Source of the DNA: Vitellaria paradoxa
Lineage: Eukaryota; Streptophyta; Magnoliopsida; Ericales; Sapotaceae
Direction: 5' to 3'
Length of the DNA stretch: 64,000 nt
NCBI GenBank assembly: GCA_019916065.1
Contig: CM034233.1
Span: 4,467,501-4,531,500, forward strand
The notes under the pieces were generated by a model. The model saw only the letters and a program-made list of their open reading frames with translations. It had not been told where the DNA came from and searched no databases. Below are positions 1-11,451 of this stretch, piece by piece (positions within the stretch are counted from its first letter, which is position 1; the number at the start of each line of letters is the position of its first letter). A program made the position numbers and the translations under genes.

Positions 1-1479
1 ATTACAAAAAATAATTTTATCATAGATTAATATTTCAATAGTAATTAATTTTAATAGTGAATTATTATTTGTTAAAAAATATTTTTATTTTGATAAAATA
101 ATTTAATAAAACAAATAATTTTAGTTTATTTAAATAAATTATTGATTTTAATAAATTATATTAATACAATACATAATCTAGCAAATTATTATTTATAAGA
201 CATAATTTTCATTTAATAAAATAAATTATTTTAATAAATCGTTATTATTTATCAAACATTAATTTTAATTTGAGAAAATAAACAATTTTAGTCATAAATT
301 AATATTTCAATAGTATTATTTTAATAAAATAAAATAAATTATTTTAATAATAAACTATTATTTGTTAAATATTATTTTGATAAAATAATTTAATAATTAG
401 TTAATTTTAGTTTGATTAGATAAAATATTATTTTATAATATTTATTATAATTATTTATAGGAGAATGTTGCTTAAAATTTTACACGAGGATAGAGAAATA
501 TTTTATGGGGGTAATAAGAAAAGAGTAAAATTTTCCCATTACCCCCGTTACCACCTCCTTCTAGAATAAAAATTCACCCCAACGCAGAATAATCGTTACC
601 CCATCATCCAAAATGATGTAATAGAAGGTAAAAATTACTCCAGTAAAATTTTTCCTCCGTTACCCCCAAAACAAACATCTCCTAAGGGGCACCAAGTAGC
701 TAAAAAGAAGATAACGAATTACGTTCGATTAAGAATAAGCTTTTAGGGAGAGAAAATTTAATTTTGGACATTAAAACGGTAAATATACTTTTCACATTAA
801 AATTGTTGAACGAATACTTTTAGTAGGACCTGAGATTTACTAGGATGTCCCTTATTACCAAAATATATATATATATATATATATATATTATTAAGTTTAC
901 TAGGATGTCATTTGTTACTAAAAAATATATATATAATTATTATTATTAAGTTTCCTAGGATGTTTTTCGTTACCAAAAAATATATAATTATTATTAAGTT
1001 TATTAGTATGTCCACCATTGCCCAAAAAAATATAATTATTATTAAGTTTTATTATTTATAGAATTTATTATATTATAAATTATACACAAAAGTATTTAAT
1101 AGTATAATGAGATAATATAATTTATTTCACAAAAATTATTTAGGTTTGATTCTTATAAACTCCTTTTACTTTGAAAATTTTTGAGTCAACTACCAAAATA
1201 CTCCAATTTTGAATTAATTTAATTTTTTTAATAAAACTATTTTGATAATTTCAACTTCCACTCTCGGAAGAGCCTCATTGGCTCAACTTGTCCGCCCTTG
1301 CCTACTTATATCAATGCAAAATAAAAGACCCGTCAAATTACCATTTAATTCAGGACTGTTACTGCCGAATAATTCTGGTTGTTTTTTTTTTTATGAGAAA
1401 AATCATTTTTTTTAAATGAAATGAAATAAACAGATGTGGTGAGGGGAATGAACCAGGAATGCGAATGGAAAAGGCAAAC
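1..1479. other. AT-rich left flank, probably intron 2 of the NAD-carrier gene
   Basis: Almost pure A/T with recurring short blocks such as attattttaataaa, a GC-richer patch at about 530-670, an AT microsatellite at about 862-888 and a small tandem array at 833-1050. No exon of the carrier gene could be recognised. Confidence 0.5.
833..1050. repeat. Minisatellite of about 50-60 bp units, four copies
   Basis: Four successive units each carry a version of aagtttactaggatgt, then a short T-rich stretch, a ttaccaaaa-like block and an AT/ATT run. Units begin near 835, 893, 948 and 996, with a partial fifth at 1045. Unit length varies mainly through the AT run. Confidence 0.7.
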
Positions 1480-1799
1480 CTGGAGGATTTGAACAAGTGT
1501 GCCCCCAGCAGGACGGCTAGGAGGGGGCGAGCGTCCACCACTCTTGGCAAGCCTCTCGGTCTGTTGACGCGTATTCACCTGTAATTAATCGGACGCGCAG
1601 TGGTGAGGGATCAGCGACCACCGACCTCATACAAAATTAAGGTCGAAATATGCATATACATGCACACATATATATAAATTGGGAAGGAATTACAACACAC
1701 ATAACCTGGTGGCTTTACCGTTTGGAGGGGATAAGTGACGATCTGAGCGATTATACCGCCGCCGGCTCCGGCCAACCCATTCACCACTGCGTTTGACAT
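1480..1799 (-). CDS. PXN: Peroxisomal NAD carrier-like protein (SLC25 family), first two exons only
   Basis: Exon 1 is 1799-1719 (27 codons) and exon 2 is 1578-1480 (33 codons), separated by a 140-bp GT-AG intron in phase 0. The protein starts MSNAVVNGLAGAGGGIIAQ and continues across the junction through YPLQTVNTRQQTE. This is the first transmembrane helix and first carrier signature of the mitochondrial carrier family. The usual acidic residue after the signature Pro (residue 24) is Gln, as in peroxisomal members. Arabidopsis PXN (At2g39970) is the closest match I recall; family knowledge says it imports NAD into peroxisomes. Exon 2 ends CAG followed by a GT donor. The remaining roughly 270 residues must lie beyond position 1, or the gene is truncated. 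Nothing in 1-1479 encodes them. Confidence 0.82.
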
Positions 1800-1952
1800 G
1801 CCTCCGGATAATCGGCCGCTTTCCTCTCCTCGTATCGGCTTAATTTTCTTTTTAATTATTATTACTATTATTATTGTCTCCGGGGTTCGGGTGTGCGCTT
1901 TCATTGGCCAATCAAAATAGCAACCGTGGAATGATAATTGGCCTTATTTGGT

Positions 1953-2050
1953 GTTGGTAAAAAAAAAAAATATAAAATTTTACGAAATCCTACAAACACA
2001 AGTTGGTAAAAAAAAAAATATAAAATTTTACGAAATCCTACAAACACAAG
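1953..2050. repeat. Tandem duplication of a 49-bp unit
   Basis: The block starting gttggtaaaaaa and ending caaacacaa occurs at 1953-2001 and again at 2002-2050. The two differ only in the length of the A run. It lies just upstream of the carrier gene start. Confidence 0.85.
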
Positions 2051-2270
2051 TTATGAGGCTATAAAATTTAAATTTTTTACTTATTATATGAAACATGAGA
2101 TATTAATTTTTATAATTTTATACAATTTTATACAATTTCAAACACACCCCATATATCCCCTTCATTGGCAATTATTATAAATAAATATTATCTTGAGTAC
2201 ACAAGCGCACAGGCTTAATTTGGAAATAATGATAATTATTATTAAAAAAATAAAATGCGTTTCGACACTA

Positions 2271-3271
2271 AGGGTCTATTTGATAACGCTGTCATTTTTG
2301 TTATTATTTTTCTGTTGCTGTTTTCTATGTTTTGTTTTTTGTTACCGTTTATTTTTTTTGAAATAAAAAATGAAACTACGTTTGAAAATGCAAGTTTGTT
2401 TATAATTATTAATTTTTATTTTAAAAAATATTTAATTTTATTAGTTTTAAAAAAGTAATAGAACTTAATAAAATATATTTTATATTAATTTAATTTAATT
2501 ATTATAAATTAATACAGTAAATTATTTATTAAAAACATTTAATTCAATAAATATAAATTATATTAAATTATATTATTTATTAAAAATAATTTAATAAAAT
2601 ATATTTCATATTAAATAAATAAATAAATTAGATTATTTATTAAATTAAATTATTTATTTTTAAATTAATTAAATTCATTTAATTATTTATTAAAATAATT
2701 TAATAAAATATATTTTATATAAATTAAATTATAAATAATTTAATTTAATTATGATATTTATTTAAAATAATTTAATAATAATAATTAAATTAAATTAAAT
2801 TAAAAATTAATGTAATTTAATTATTTATATTCATTATTTTATATAAATTAATTTAATTATTAAATTAAATAAATTAATTGTGATATTTATTTCAGATTAT
2901 TTAGCAATAATTAATTATTAAATTTAATTAATTAATTTAGTTTTATTATTTATTAAAAATAATTTATATTAATTTATTGAATTTAATTATATTATTTATT
3001 AAAATAACTATTTTAATAAAATATTTGAATAAAATAATTTATTTTTATGTAATGTAACAAAAATAGACAAAGTTTTAAAATTGACAAAATATTGACAACA
3101 GAAAAGAAAATCAGAGTGAAAATACATTTTTCTGTTTACGTTTTTCTATTTATGTTTTCATTTTGTTTTAAACAAAAAAACGTAAACAGGTTTACCTAAC
3201 ATGTTTCTGTTGCAAATTTACAAAATTTTGAAAACATAAACATAAAATGAAAACGTTATCAAATAGGGCCT
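2271..3271. mobile_element. hAT-like non-autonomous DNA transposon, about 1 kb
   Basis: The left end reads agggtctatttgataacg and the right end reads cgttatcaaatagggcct. As inverted repeats they match over about 18 bp with one or two differences. The similarity continues imperfectly inward as T-rich/A-rich arms (tttctgttg-type words). The interior is extremely AT-rich and has no transposase. A clean 8-bp target duplication could not be identified, so superfamily assignment rests on the terminal motif alone. Confidence 0.6.
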
Positions 3272-3455
3272 AAAAATTCATTTTCATGACCTACATAAAA
3301 AAATAAATAAATACATAAATTTTTCTTACAATCCAATTATACTGGTTATAGAAAAAATTTCATCAAATTAATGTAAATATATTTAAATTTTTAATTTTCA
3401 ATTCATTAAAACAAAATATTTTACCCCAATATTTTTTTTTTTTGTGAATTATCTC

Positions 3456-4227
3456 TGTTGGGACAAAGGAAAACCAAGACATGTGGTCGCGCGACAAGCG
3501 ACACATAGCACTCACCGAGCATCTGACAAGTGACATGTGACCGCTTGCCGATCGCCGTTATTTTTGATGCGTGGCATACGTCGAGCGTGTCGCAAAAACG
3601 CTAGGCACCGGCTTGGTGGATGCCCAATTGACTATCTTGTTGTGCGACACATGGCGTTCGCCGAGCATGTCACAAAATTATCTTTATATAATTTGTTCGG
3701 CTTAAGTATAGAAAACAAGGAAACACCTAGACCGGGGCCACTACTTTATAACGAGGCTTTAACCATAAATACTCTGTGGTAATAAATGAATCGGATTTAT
3801 TACTTAAAAGACAAACCAGTTAGTATAAGTGAGCAGTTATCCAAGCTGTATTCTATTAATTTCAGCGTCTCAATTGCCTACGCACATTAATGCAAGGATG
3901 GCGCATTAAATAAGAAATGAAAAGCATTTAAAGAAAAAAGGAGCGTGTATATTGCCTAGTATCGTTGAAATCGAATTTTTGGGCATTAATTTATTTATTT
4001 TTTCTTACTATAAATAATATACCTAGTTGAAAATTCAGGTACACTCACTATTTGCCTACCAAGTGCCTTAATACATTCCTTCCTTTAATTCTTTAAGAGT
4101 TTCTGCTAACTTAAGTATCAGAGGATTTTCCGATCGGAGACCCTTACTCCGGCCGTAATCTCTATTTTATTTGTGTTCGGTAGGTCAACGATTAAATTTC
4201 CAGTTAGCGTGGTGAGCAATTCCAACA
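3456..4227. mobile_element. LTR retrotransposon relic (single LTR-like block)
   Basis: A 772-bp block of higher GC than its surroundings begins TGTTGG and ends CCAACA, the inverted termini expected of an LTR. It contains a TATA-like ctataaataa at about 4010. Downstream of that is a C/G-rich stretch (ttccgatcggagaccc) of the kind seen in the transcribed part of plant LTRs. The five bases on each side (atctc, gtgaa) are not a duplication, so it is either a leftover of a deleted element or an old rearranged copy. Confidence 0.45.
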
Positions 4228-6700
4228 GTGAAATTTTTGTTGTTGAACAATCTCAATAAAAAATAACTAGGTTTGGGGAAGAAAAGAATTAAATAAACAG
4301 CTACAAATTTATATCTTATTTTGTTTGGTTGTATAAAGGAAATTTCACTTGATAGATTGCGGAAGAAAATTGGGAAAATTAGATAAATAATGTTGTAAAT
4401 TTTAAATAAAAATTCATATTAAATGGAAAACAAATAATTAGTTGTTTATTTTATCTTCTATTTCTTTTCTCGCCTCGTGATTTATAGAATAGTGTAAAAA
4501 GTTTTAAATTTTATCTCATTTTTCACTCTTCTCCTTGGGGCATATTTGTTTTGGAGATAACGGATGATAAATTTTTTTAGGTAATTTTCATCATTTGTTA
4601 TTTAGTTTAGAAAATGGGTGCAATTATACTAGGGTATAAGGATTACCATTTCATAGATTGTTACAAGTAGAAGGAGGTGTATAATGGAGAGTAATGAAAA
4701 AATTACTCATATAAAACGTTTTCTCTTAATTAACTTTCACCTTTTTATAATTTTTAACATTCCAAGCATAATATAATTATTATCATGTAATATTTACTAT
4801 CTCTCCATTTAAACATAAGTATTAGGATGTGCATGGATCGGTTCGGTTCGGTTCGGTTCAAGTTCATACTTAACTTATAAATTAAATAAAATGTTTTCGA
4901 TTCTTAAACTTTGGACTCAAAACCGATCTGATTTTAAATTATAACTAAATCAAAGTTTTTGGTTTATACCATTTTCATGTTTGTCGGGTCCATTTCGGTT
5001 TAGACCAATTGGGTCCAAATTTTATGGTTATATAAAATTTTATATTATAATATTATCTGATTTTATAATATTATATAATTTTTATATACTATATATTATA
5101 TTTTTTCAGGTAGTTTGAATTGGTTCGAATTGATTTATTTTCAGTTCGATTTTTGTTGATTCGGATTAAGTATTTACTAATCCGATAACTGAATTAAAAA
5201 TATTGATTTGCTAATCATATTAATTAAACTTAATTAAATATTATTTTAATTATCTTATTAATTTAATCATATTATTTATTAAAAATAATTTAATTCAATA
5301 AAAGAAAATATATTAAATATAATTCAATTATATTATTTGTTAAACATAATTTAATAAAATATATTTTCAAGTAATATATGTTATAAATTTTAATAAAATA
5401 TAATTTAAATATACACCAAAAGTGTATAAATTTGAGTATTACAATTGAAATATGAGGGATTAAAGTAACATTTGAGATAAATTATAAACCAAATTGCCTT
5501 TTTATGTTCAATCTAATTGTTGTGTGTAATGGCCAAATAACGGAAAGACCAAACTAATGTTTAATTAAAAGTGTAAGGATTTAACGATTATAATTAAAAC
5601 TTGTGGGATTAATGTGATACCAAAGATAAATTGTTAGGGTAGTTTTTGTACTTTACCAAAATATCAATACATGCTACCTATTTTTATATCTTTTTGGTTG
5701 CATCTTGATTGTTCGAATTTCATATATATGTAGATAAATAAACTTACTGTTCAAAACGGATCGCATAGGGTATGTGAATCGAATCTTTGAGGGTTAGACC
5801 CAACTATTATTGGATCCGGATTTGCTATTATTAGATCTGAATCAGGTCTGAATTGGGTGGAAGACTTAGTCAATTGACAAACCTAATCATTTGACGTTTA
5901 TTTATTATCCCTCAATAGAAGTTTTGGCAACAGTTAACAAACCATTTGTTAGTTGGGTTAATCTTTGAAATTTAGCACCACAAGCAAAAAAGGCATTTAA
6001 GGAAAAAAAATTAAGAAGGTAAAATTACTTAAAAAACTCATGAAATTTCAAAAATTATTTATACGCATTTTCAAGTCGTAAGCTAATTATTAGTCGTTAA
6101 GAAATATTAACGAAAGAAAAATAAAGGTGTCACCAAATAATTAAAATTTTCTACAAACTAGCTCTGGTGTTTATTTACTATAATAGTATAAATTTTAGAT
6201 GTTTTTTTACTATTTTAAAATTAATAAAAACTACACACACAATGCATGTTTCGCTTATTGACTTACCTTAAAAAAAAAAAAATGTTTTGCTTATTGTCTC
6301 AAATAGCCATTGACAAAAATGAGAACAAACATTGAAAGTACGTCCAAACACTTTTGTTTTCCATAATTTTCCATCTTTTTAGGACTTTTGTCAATGCATA
6401 AAGTCGGGGCAACAAAAAAAAAGTTAACAAAATTTTGTATATCTGAGTTATTAGTTTATGCCAATCTTTCCAATGTTGTGAACACAACTATTTTACTTGC
6501 TTGTTTATATTTTATTATACATTTACTTTTTCATTTACAGTATAAATACACCTCGCATTCACCATTTTGTCAAAAGGGTTATCTCGAATGCTATGTATAT
6601 TTTTGCCAATATTTTAACTCTCTAATAAGTTGGTCGACACGTGCAAAACTGCTGTGCGTATCCAAATTGAAATTACTTATAACCAATGTTTGACAATTTA
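4228..6700. other. Gene-free AT-rich DNA
   Basis: No coding potential seen. A ggttc-repeat stretch at about 4840-4860 followed by diverged sequence resembles the edge of an old non-autonomous element. About 5220-5420 is nearly pure A/T. Confidence 0.5.
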
Positions 6701-6838
6701 GGTGAGTTTGGAGTAAGATAAAGTGAGATAAATTGATAGTTCGTAATGCGTGCAGTGAGAGAAAAAAGTTGATGTGAATAAAGTTAATAGAGATTTGTAG
6801 AATTTTTTAGAGTTTGTTTGTAAACCAAACGGGGCCCT
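6701..6838 (+). repeat. Dispersed repeat, gagtttggagtaag type (variant B)
   Basis: The block starts with a gtttggagt word followed by agataaagtgagataaattg, then a gttcgtaat..cgtgcagtgaga core, and ends with aaaccaaacg before ggggccc. It shares this order with copies near 9298, 48841 and 51068, and on the opposite strand with copies near 29530, 47885 and 49409. It encodes nothing. Confidence 0.6.
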
Positions 6839-7415
6839 TATAAGCCAAAAATGATCTTCCAAATCAATAAAACTGGTTACAATTTGTTAATGTTTAGTTG
6901 ATTAACTTTTGCAAGAAAAAAAAAAGGAAAAACAGTTTTGATTAATTTTTTTTCAACCTCTTTCACCACTAGATACAAAACTAATTTTTACCAACTTTTG
7001 CCATTATTTATAATTTTTTGTGAACACTCAACACACAACTAAAATCACACATGTCAAAATTATGTGCAAAATTAGTAAAAATTTAAATTGCCAAGTCACT
7101 TCAAAGCACCAAATTTAATGAAAACTTTTTAAATTAGAATCGGTGTGTCTATCATACAAAATTAGATTGTATAAATTGACAATAGAAAAGTCAATACCAA
7201 AAAAAAAAAAAAGTTAAATTACAAAAACTTAATTATATTTTTATTTTATATCCTGTACAATTTGATAAATCAGTAAACTTGTATTCTCCTGAAATTTCAA
7301 TCCTGGTCCGAAAAATTGTTTAGTACACCGGTGTAGTATCTGTTAAATAATCTTTAATATTTAAGTTAGTAAGAGAGTTAATAAAATATTTTGGTAGAGT
7401 GTCACTAAAGCAATG

Positions 7416-7752
7416 TGGCATTTGGTTTACTTTTCTGTTTTCTATTTTTGTTTTATGTGCTAAAACTCTCAAAACGAGAAAACAAAAAATGTTATATTTT
7501 CCTTATTTTGAGATTTTCCTCATTTTTTTGTTAAAAACTCTCAAAATAGCTTTTTGCAATTTTTTATTTCATGTGTAAAGTCATTTTTTGTTTTCGAAAA
7601 TAAAATTTTAAAACACAAGTAAACAAATGAGTTTTAACATGTTTTCTTTATTTTAAAAAGCACAAAATAAAAAAAGAATTCAAAACATAAAATGAAAAAC
7701 AAAAATAGAAAACAGAAAATATAAAATAGAAAAACAAACCAAATGAGCCCTA
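7416..7752. mobile_element. MITE-like element, about 337 bp, copy 1
   Basis: The left end reads gcatttggtttacttttctg and the right end reads aaacaaaccaaatgagccct. Long imperfect inverted arms of T-rich and A-rich words (ttttgttttatg / cataaaat) lie behind these ends. A second copy with the same ends and size is at 46895-47233. No protein is encoded. Confidence 0.65.
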
Positions 7753-7850
7753 AGAGTTGTGCATCTTTGTATTTGAGAACATGATATATATATAGAGGTG
7801 CAAAATCTATATGAATATGATGCACATAAGCCTTACATGATTATATTTAT

Positions 7851-7968
7851 CTCCAATCAGGTTACGCCGCCTCTATTGTAGGTCTCAAGTTCGACACGAT
7901 CATACTTCTCTCCAATCAAGTTACGTCATCTCTATTGTAGATTTCAAGTTTGATTATCTTAATTGACT
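7851..7968. repeat. Tandem duplication of an approximately 59-bp unit
   Basis: Two diverged copies share ctccaatcaggttacg, then ctctattgta and tcaagttcga. The second copy shows several C-to-T changes relative to the first. Confidence 0.65.
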
Positions 7969-8519
7969 ATCTAACTATGAAGTAACATGCATCATTTTTA
8001 TAAACGTATATCGTAAAATATATCCGATGATGATTATACACGTGATCAGGACGTAAAATATCTTATCTTTAACGCAACGGTCATTGGGCCCCGTTAGGAA
8101 CCCTATCGCTTGGTCGAGTCAAATTATAAGCGTGATTGTTCGAGTAAACCTAGTTAGTCGGACGCATTCAATCAGAAAATTCAAGTAAAAGGAAAAAAAA
8201 AGAAAATAATTTAATCAAAGTAAAACGATTGACCTAGTTTGGTAATAAAAAAGCTGTTCTTCCGTTTTTTGTTTACAAAAAGTTATTATTATTTTTTATT
8301 TTGGCTAACTTTTAGACCTCTAGTCATATTATTTTATATTAATAATAGAATTAAAGGTAAAAGAATCAACGCATGCTAGCCACATTTTTTTTTTTTAAAC
8401 ATGAAAAGAGTACTTAAAAATAAAAAATATTATGTACGATAAAAAAGTCAAAATTTTTATTTTTACATAATTTATATAATTTTTAAATATTTTCATGATT
8501 TATTTATAAATACTAATAA

Positions 8520-8540
8520 CTTGTTTAAAATATATAAAAT

Positions 8541-8580
<40 letters not shown>
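8520..8580. repeat. AT microsatellite
   Basis: An uninterrupted TA dinucleotide tract of about 30 bases within AT-rich spacer. Surrounding sequence (7753-9297) has no recognisable gene. Confidence 0.8.
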
Positions 8581-8582
<2 letters not shown>

Positions 8583-9297
8583 TTTTAATAAAGGTGCATG
8601 AAACCAAAAAAAAAAAAAAAAAGAATCGAAAAGAGTTATAACAGATAAAAAGGGGCCCTTCGTTTTTCCGATCCAGGGCTCCCTTTAGAGTTTTATAAAC
8701 CACGACATATTTTTATGAAGTTACAAAAAATTTAAAATTTTTACACAAACTACAATGCTATAATTTTTACTAATTTACAATAAATTTTTTTCACCCCAAC
8801 CACTCTCTAAGTCAACTTTCTATGTTTATAAAATTACAAAGAGTGTTATGTAGGTTAAAAATTAAAAAAAATAAAATTTATAAATCATTTTTTGGCATTT
8901 GAAATGACAAATTAAAAATTACTGTCAGAACTTGTTAGAATGAGATTGAATCAAGGACGAATCAAAAAAAGGTTTAATAGTGGTAATTACTTTCGCTGAC
9001 TTGAAAATTATATTATTTTGTTATTTTTTATTATAAATTATATTTTTTCTATATTTGACCCTCACTGTATATTTATTTCTACTCTTATTTACTTCTAAAA
9101 TGTAATTTTGTCTTCACAAATTATAAATTTTGGATATGCCCCTAGATTGAATGACCTGTTCTGATAATTTATAGGATTAAATGACCTGTTCCAACCATTT
9201 TGTTTAGAAAAAATTATAAAAAAATTAATAAAAGTTGACAATAATTTGTAAAAATTTGTAAATATACATATATATATATATATACATATATATATGA

Positions 9298-9474
9298 GTG
9301 TGTTTAGAGTGACAAAAAGTAAGATTTTAAACAAATAAAATAAGATAAATTATGGGTTCGTAATTCGTAAATTGTGGGTTCGTTATTCGTGTGATGAGAT
9401 AAAAAGTAAATAACTTTTAAAGTTTTTAATATTTTTTTACTATTTTTCAATGTTTTTTTTGTTACACCCAATGA
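9298..9474 (+). repeat. Dispersed repeat family copy
   Basis: Contains gtgtgtttagagtgacaaaa, then a aagataaattatgggttcgta core and agtaaataacttttaaagtt. It is collinear with 48841-48990 and with the reverse complements of 29530-29652, 47885-48022 and 49409-49562. Confidence 0.65.
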
Positions 9475-10300
9475 AGCCATATATGGCCCCGTTTGGCATA
9501 CTATAAATTTCTAAAAAACTCTATAAATCTTCAACAACCCCTCTATCTCTAATTTTTCTGTCATAACTAATTTCAAAAAATTCTAATATTTCACTAAAAA
9601 AACAAAAAAAAACTGAAAGTAGGTTAATTGAATGTGTAAATTTTTTATACAATCGTATTTTTCGTATCGAAGGTTTTCAAACGAGTATCATTATTGCTAT
9701 TTTTTGTAAATTTTTTTGAATCTGTGAGAACGAATTTAAAAAACCGTTCCCACCTACTTAAAAAAAAATGACGCCAAAATTAGTCATAAATCACAATTTA
9801 CCTCAATTTACCTTTTTTTTTTTCTTGTTCTTAATGGGGCTTACATATGCGTATATATTTTTTATGATAACCTTTCACCATCCAAACGGGCCCCAGTAAC
9901 CTTCAAGGTTTAAACCGTGATGGTTTTGAAATGATTTCCCCACTCGTCTCTTTTCCTTCCTTCCGCGTGACCACAAAACCCAGTTGAAGAGCTTTTCCAA
10001 TATTCAATCGTCTTGACCGGATCAGACGACTTTGAAGGCTGGCGGCAGGCAAGGCAAAGCCAGAGGTCGGAGGTCGCTGCCAATTTCCAAAATACCTGTA
10101 ATCGCGTGTGGTGCAACCCCTATTCGGTCTGAATCCCTAACCCTATCTTTCTCAAGCATGAGACTGATTTTTGGTTGTTTCTAATCAGTTCCTCATTCGC
10201 CTAGCATCGTACAAACTCTGTCGCAATTGAAATTATTTGATAAAATAACTGGTTTGATCCTCCGATCGGAGTGAGAAGTCGAGGGAGCTCTAGTCGTAAC
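9475..10300. promoter_or_regulatory. Upstream and 5' UTR region of the DnaJ gene
   Basis: AT-rich DNA changes at about 9890 to more balanced composition that continues to the start codon at 10301, which fits a promoter and 5' UTR. No clear TATA box with a fixed start site could be assigned. An in-frame GTG at 10271 precedes the ATG without a stop but is not expected to be used. Confidence 0.45.
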
Positions 10301-11398
10301 ATGGTGAAGGAGACGGAATACTATGATGTACTGGGAATCAGCCCCACGGCCACCGAGGCAGAGATTAAGAAAGCTTATTATATCAAGGTAGGTGTTTTGG
10401 TAATTCCTTGTGCGTTCGATTTATGTTCAGTTGTAATTAGTCACCCGGATTTATCCTTAAAAGAACAAGATTCATCCAAAAACAAGAAGGAAAATAGCAC
10501 GTTTTTCTTTAGTATGTGTAATCTGGAACCGAGATGACGCATTAGATTGAAACGGCTTCGTCCCTGTGTTGGTATTTTTTGGGTTTGGACTTCTTTGGCG
10601 TGGTGTGATTGTATGTATATTGCACTTCCTTAAAATCAGAGGATTAGAACTGTTGTGAATATTGTAATTCAGTGATTTGTAGATACATTATTTAGGGTTT
10701 CAAGTTCTAGCTCATTGAAGCTGATACTTGCCCCAAAGCACATGCATAACCTTGTTGGTGTTTTCTTCTTCAATTGAGTCCTCAAAACGGTTGTGCTTGC
10801 ATATTTTGACTGCATTCTCAATTTTTTTTTTTAATATAACTAGAGAGGTTCCCTTTGAGTATTGAAGAACTCCCGTGGAATCCCTTGTAGAATGAGCTGC
10901 GCTAATGGTTTTACTCGGTGAGCCTTAGAACGACTGTGATTGTCCTTTGGTAACCTTGATTGTTTCTCAAATCAACTAGGTACAGTGAGAATGAGGTGAT
11001 CACGTCATGTTCCCTTTCCTTCTTGCATCCCAAGAGATTTTTTTCCTATTCCCCATGGTTACGCTTAGGGAAGTCCCTTGGGTTTGGTCGAAGAGTATTT
11101 GCACGAGCACATTGTTTCGCTAGCTTGAGTTGTACACTGCACAGTCCTTGGCTCAAGCAATCCTATGCTTCAAGCTATACCTCCTTCTAGTTCCTCCCTG
11201 ATTTTTCCCATATGGTCCTTAGGCATATCAACGCAATCTCCAAGCTTCTCCAAAACACCTTCATGAAGCCTAAGTCAGAGGAAGGATGTAGGAGGTCCAC
11301 TTAGGACTATTATAGGTCTTGTGCCTTGGAAGCAAGAGTTAAAGATTCATTGAGGTGGTCATTTACCAACACCCCCTTTGATTGGGGACATTGACTAG

Positions 11399-11451
<53 letters not shown>

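Noticed and set aside
3537..3782. 81-codon frame in the GC-richer block
   Set aside because: It lies within the LTR-like block and has no protein similarity. High GC alone explains the open frame.
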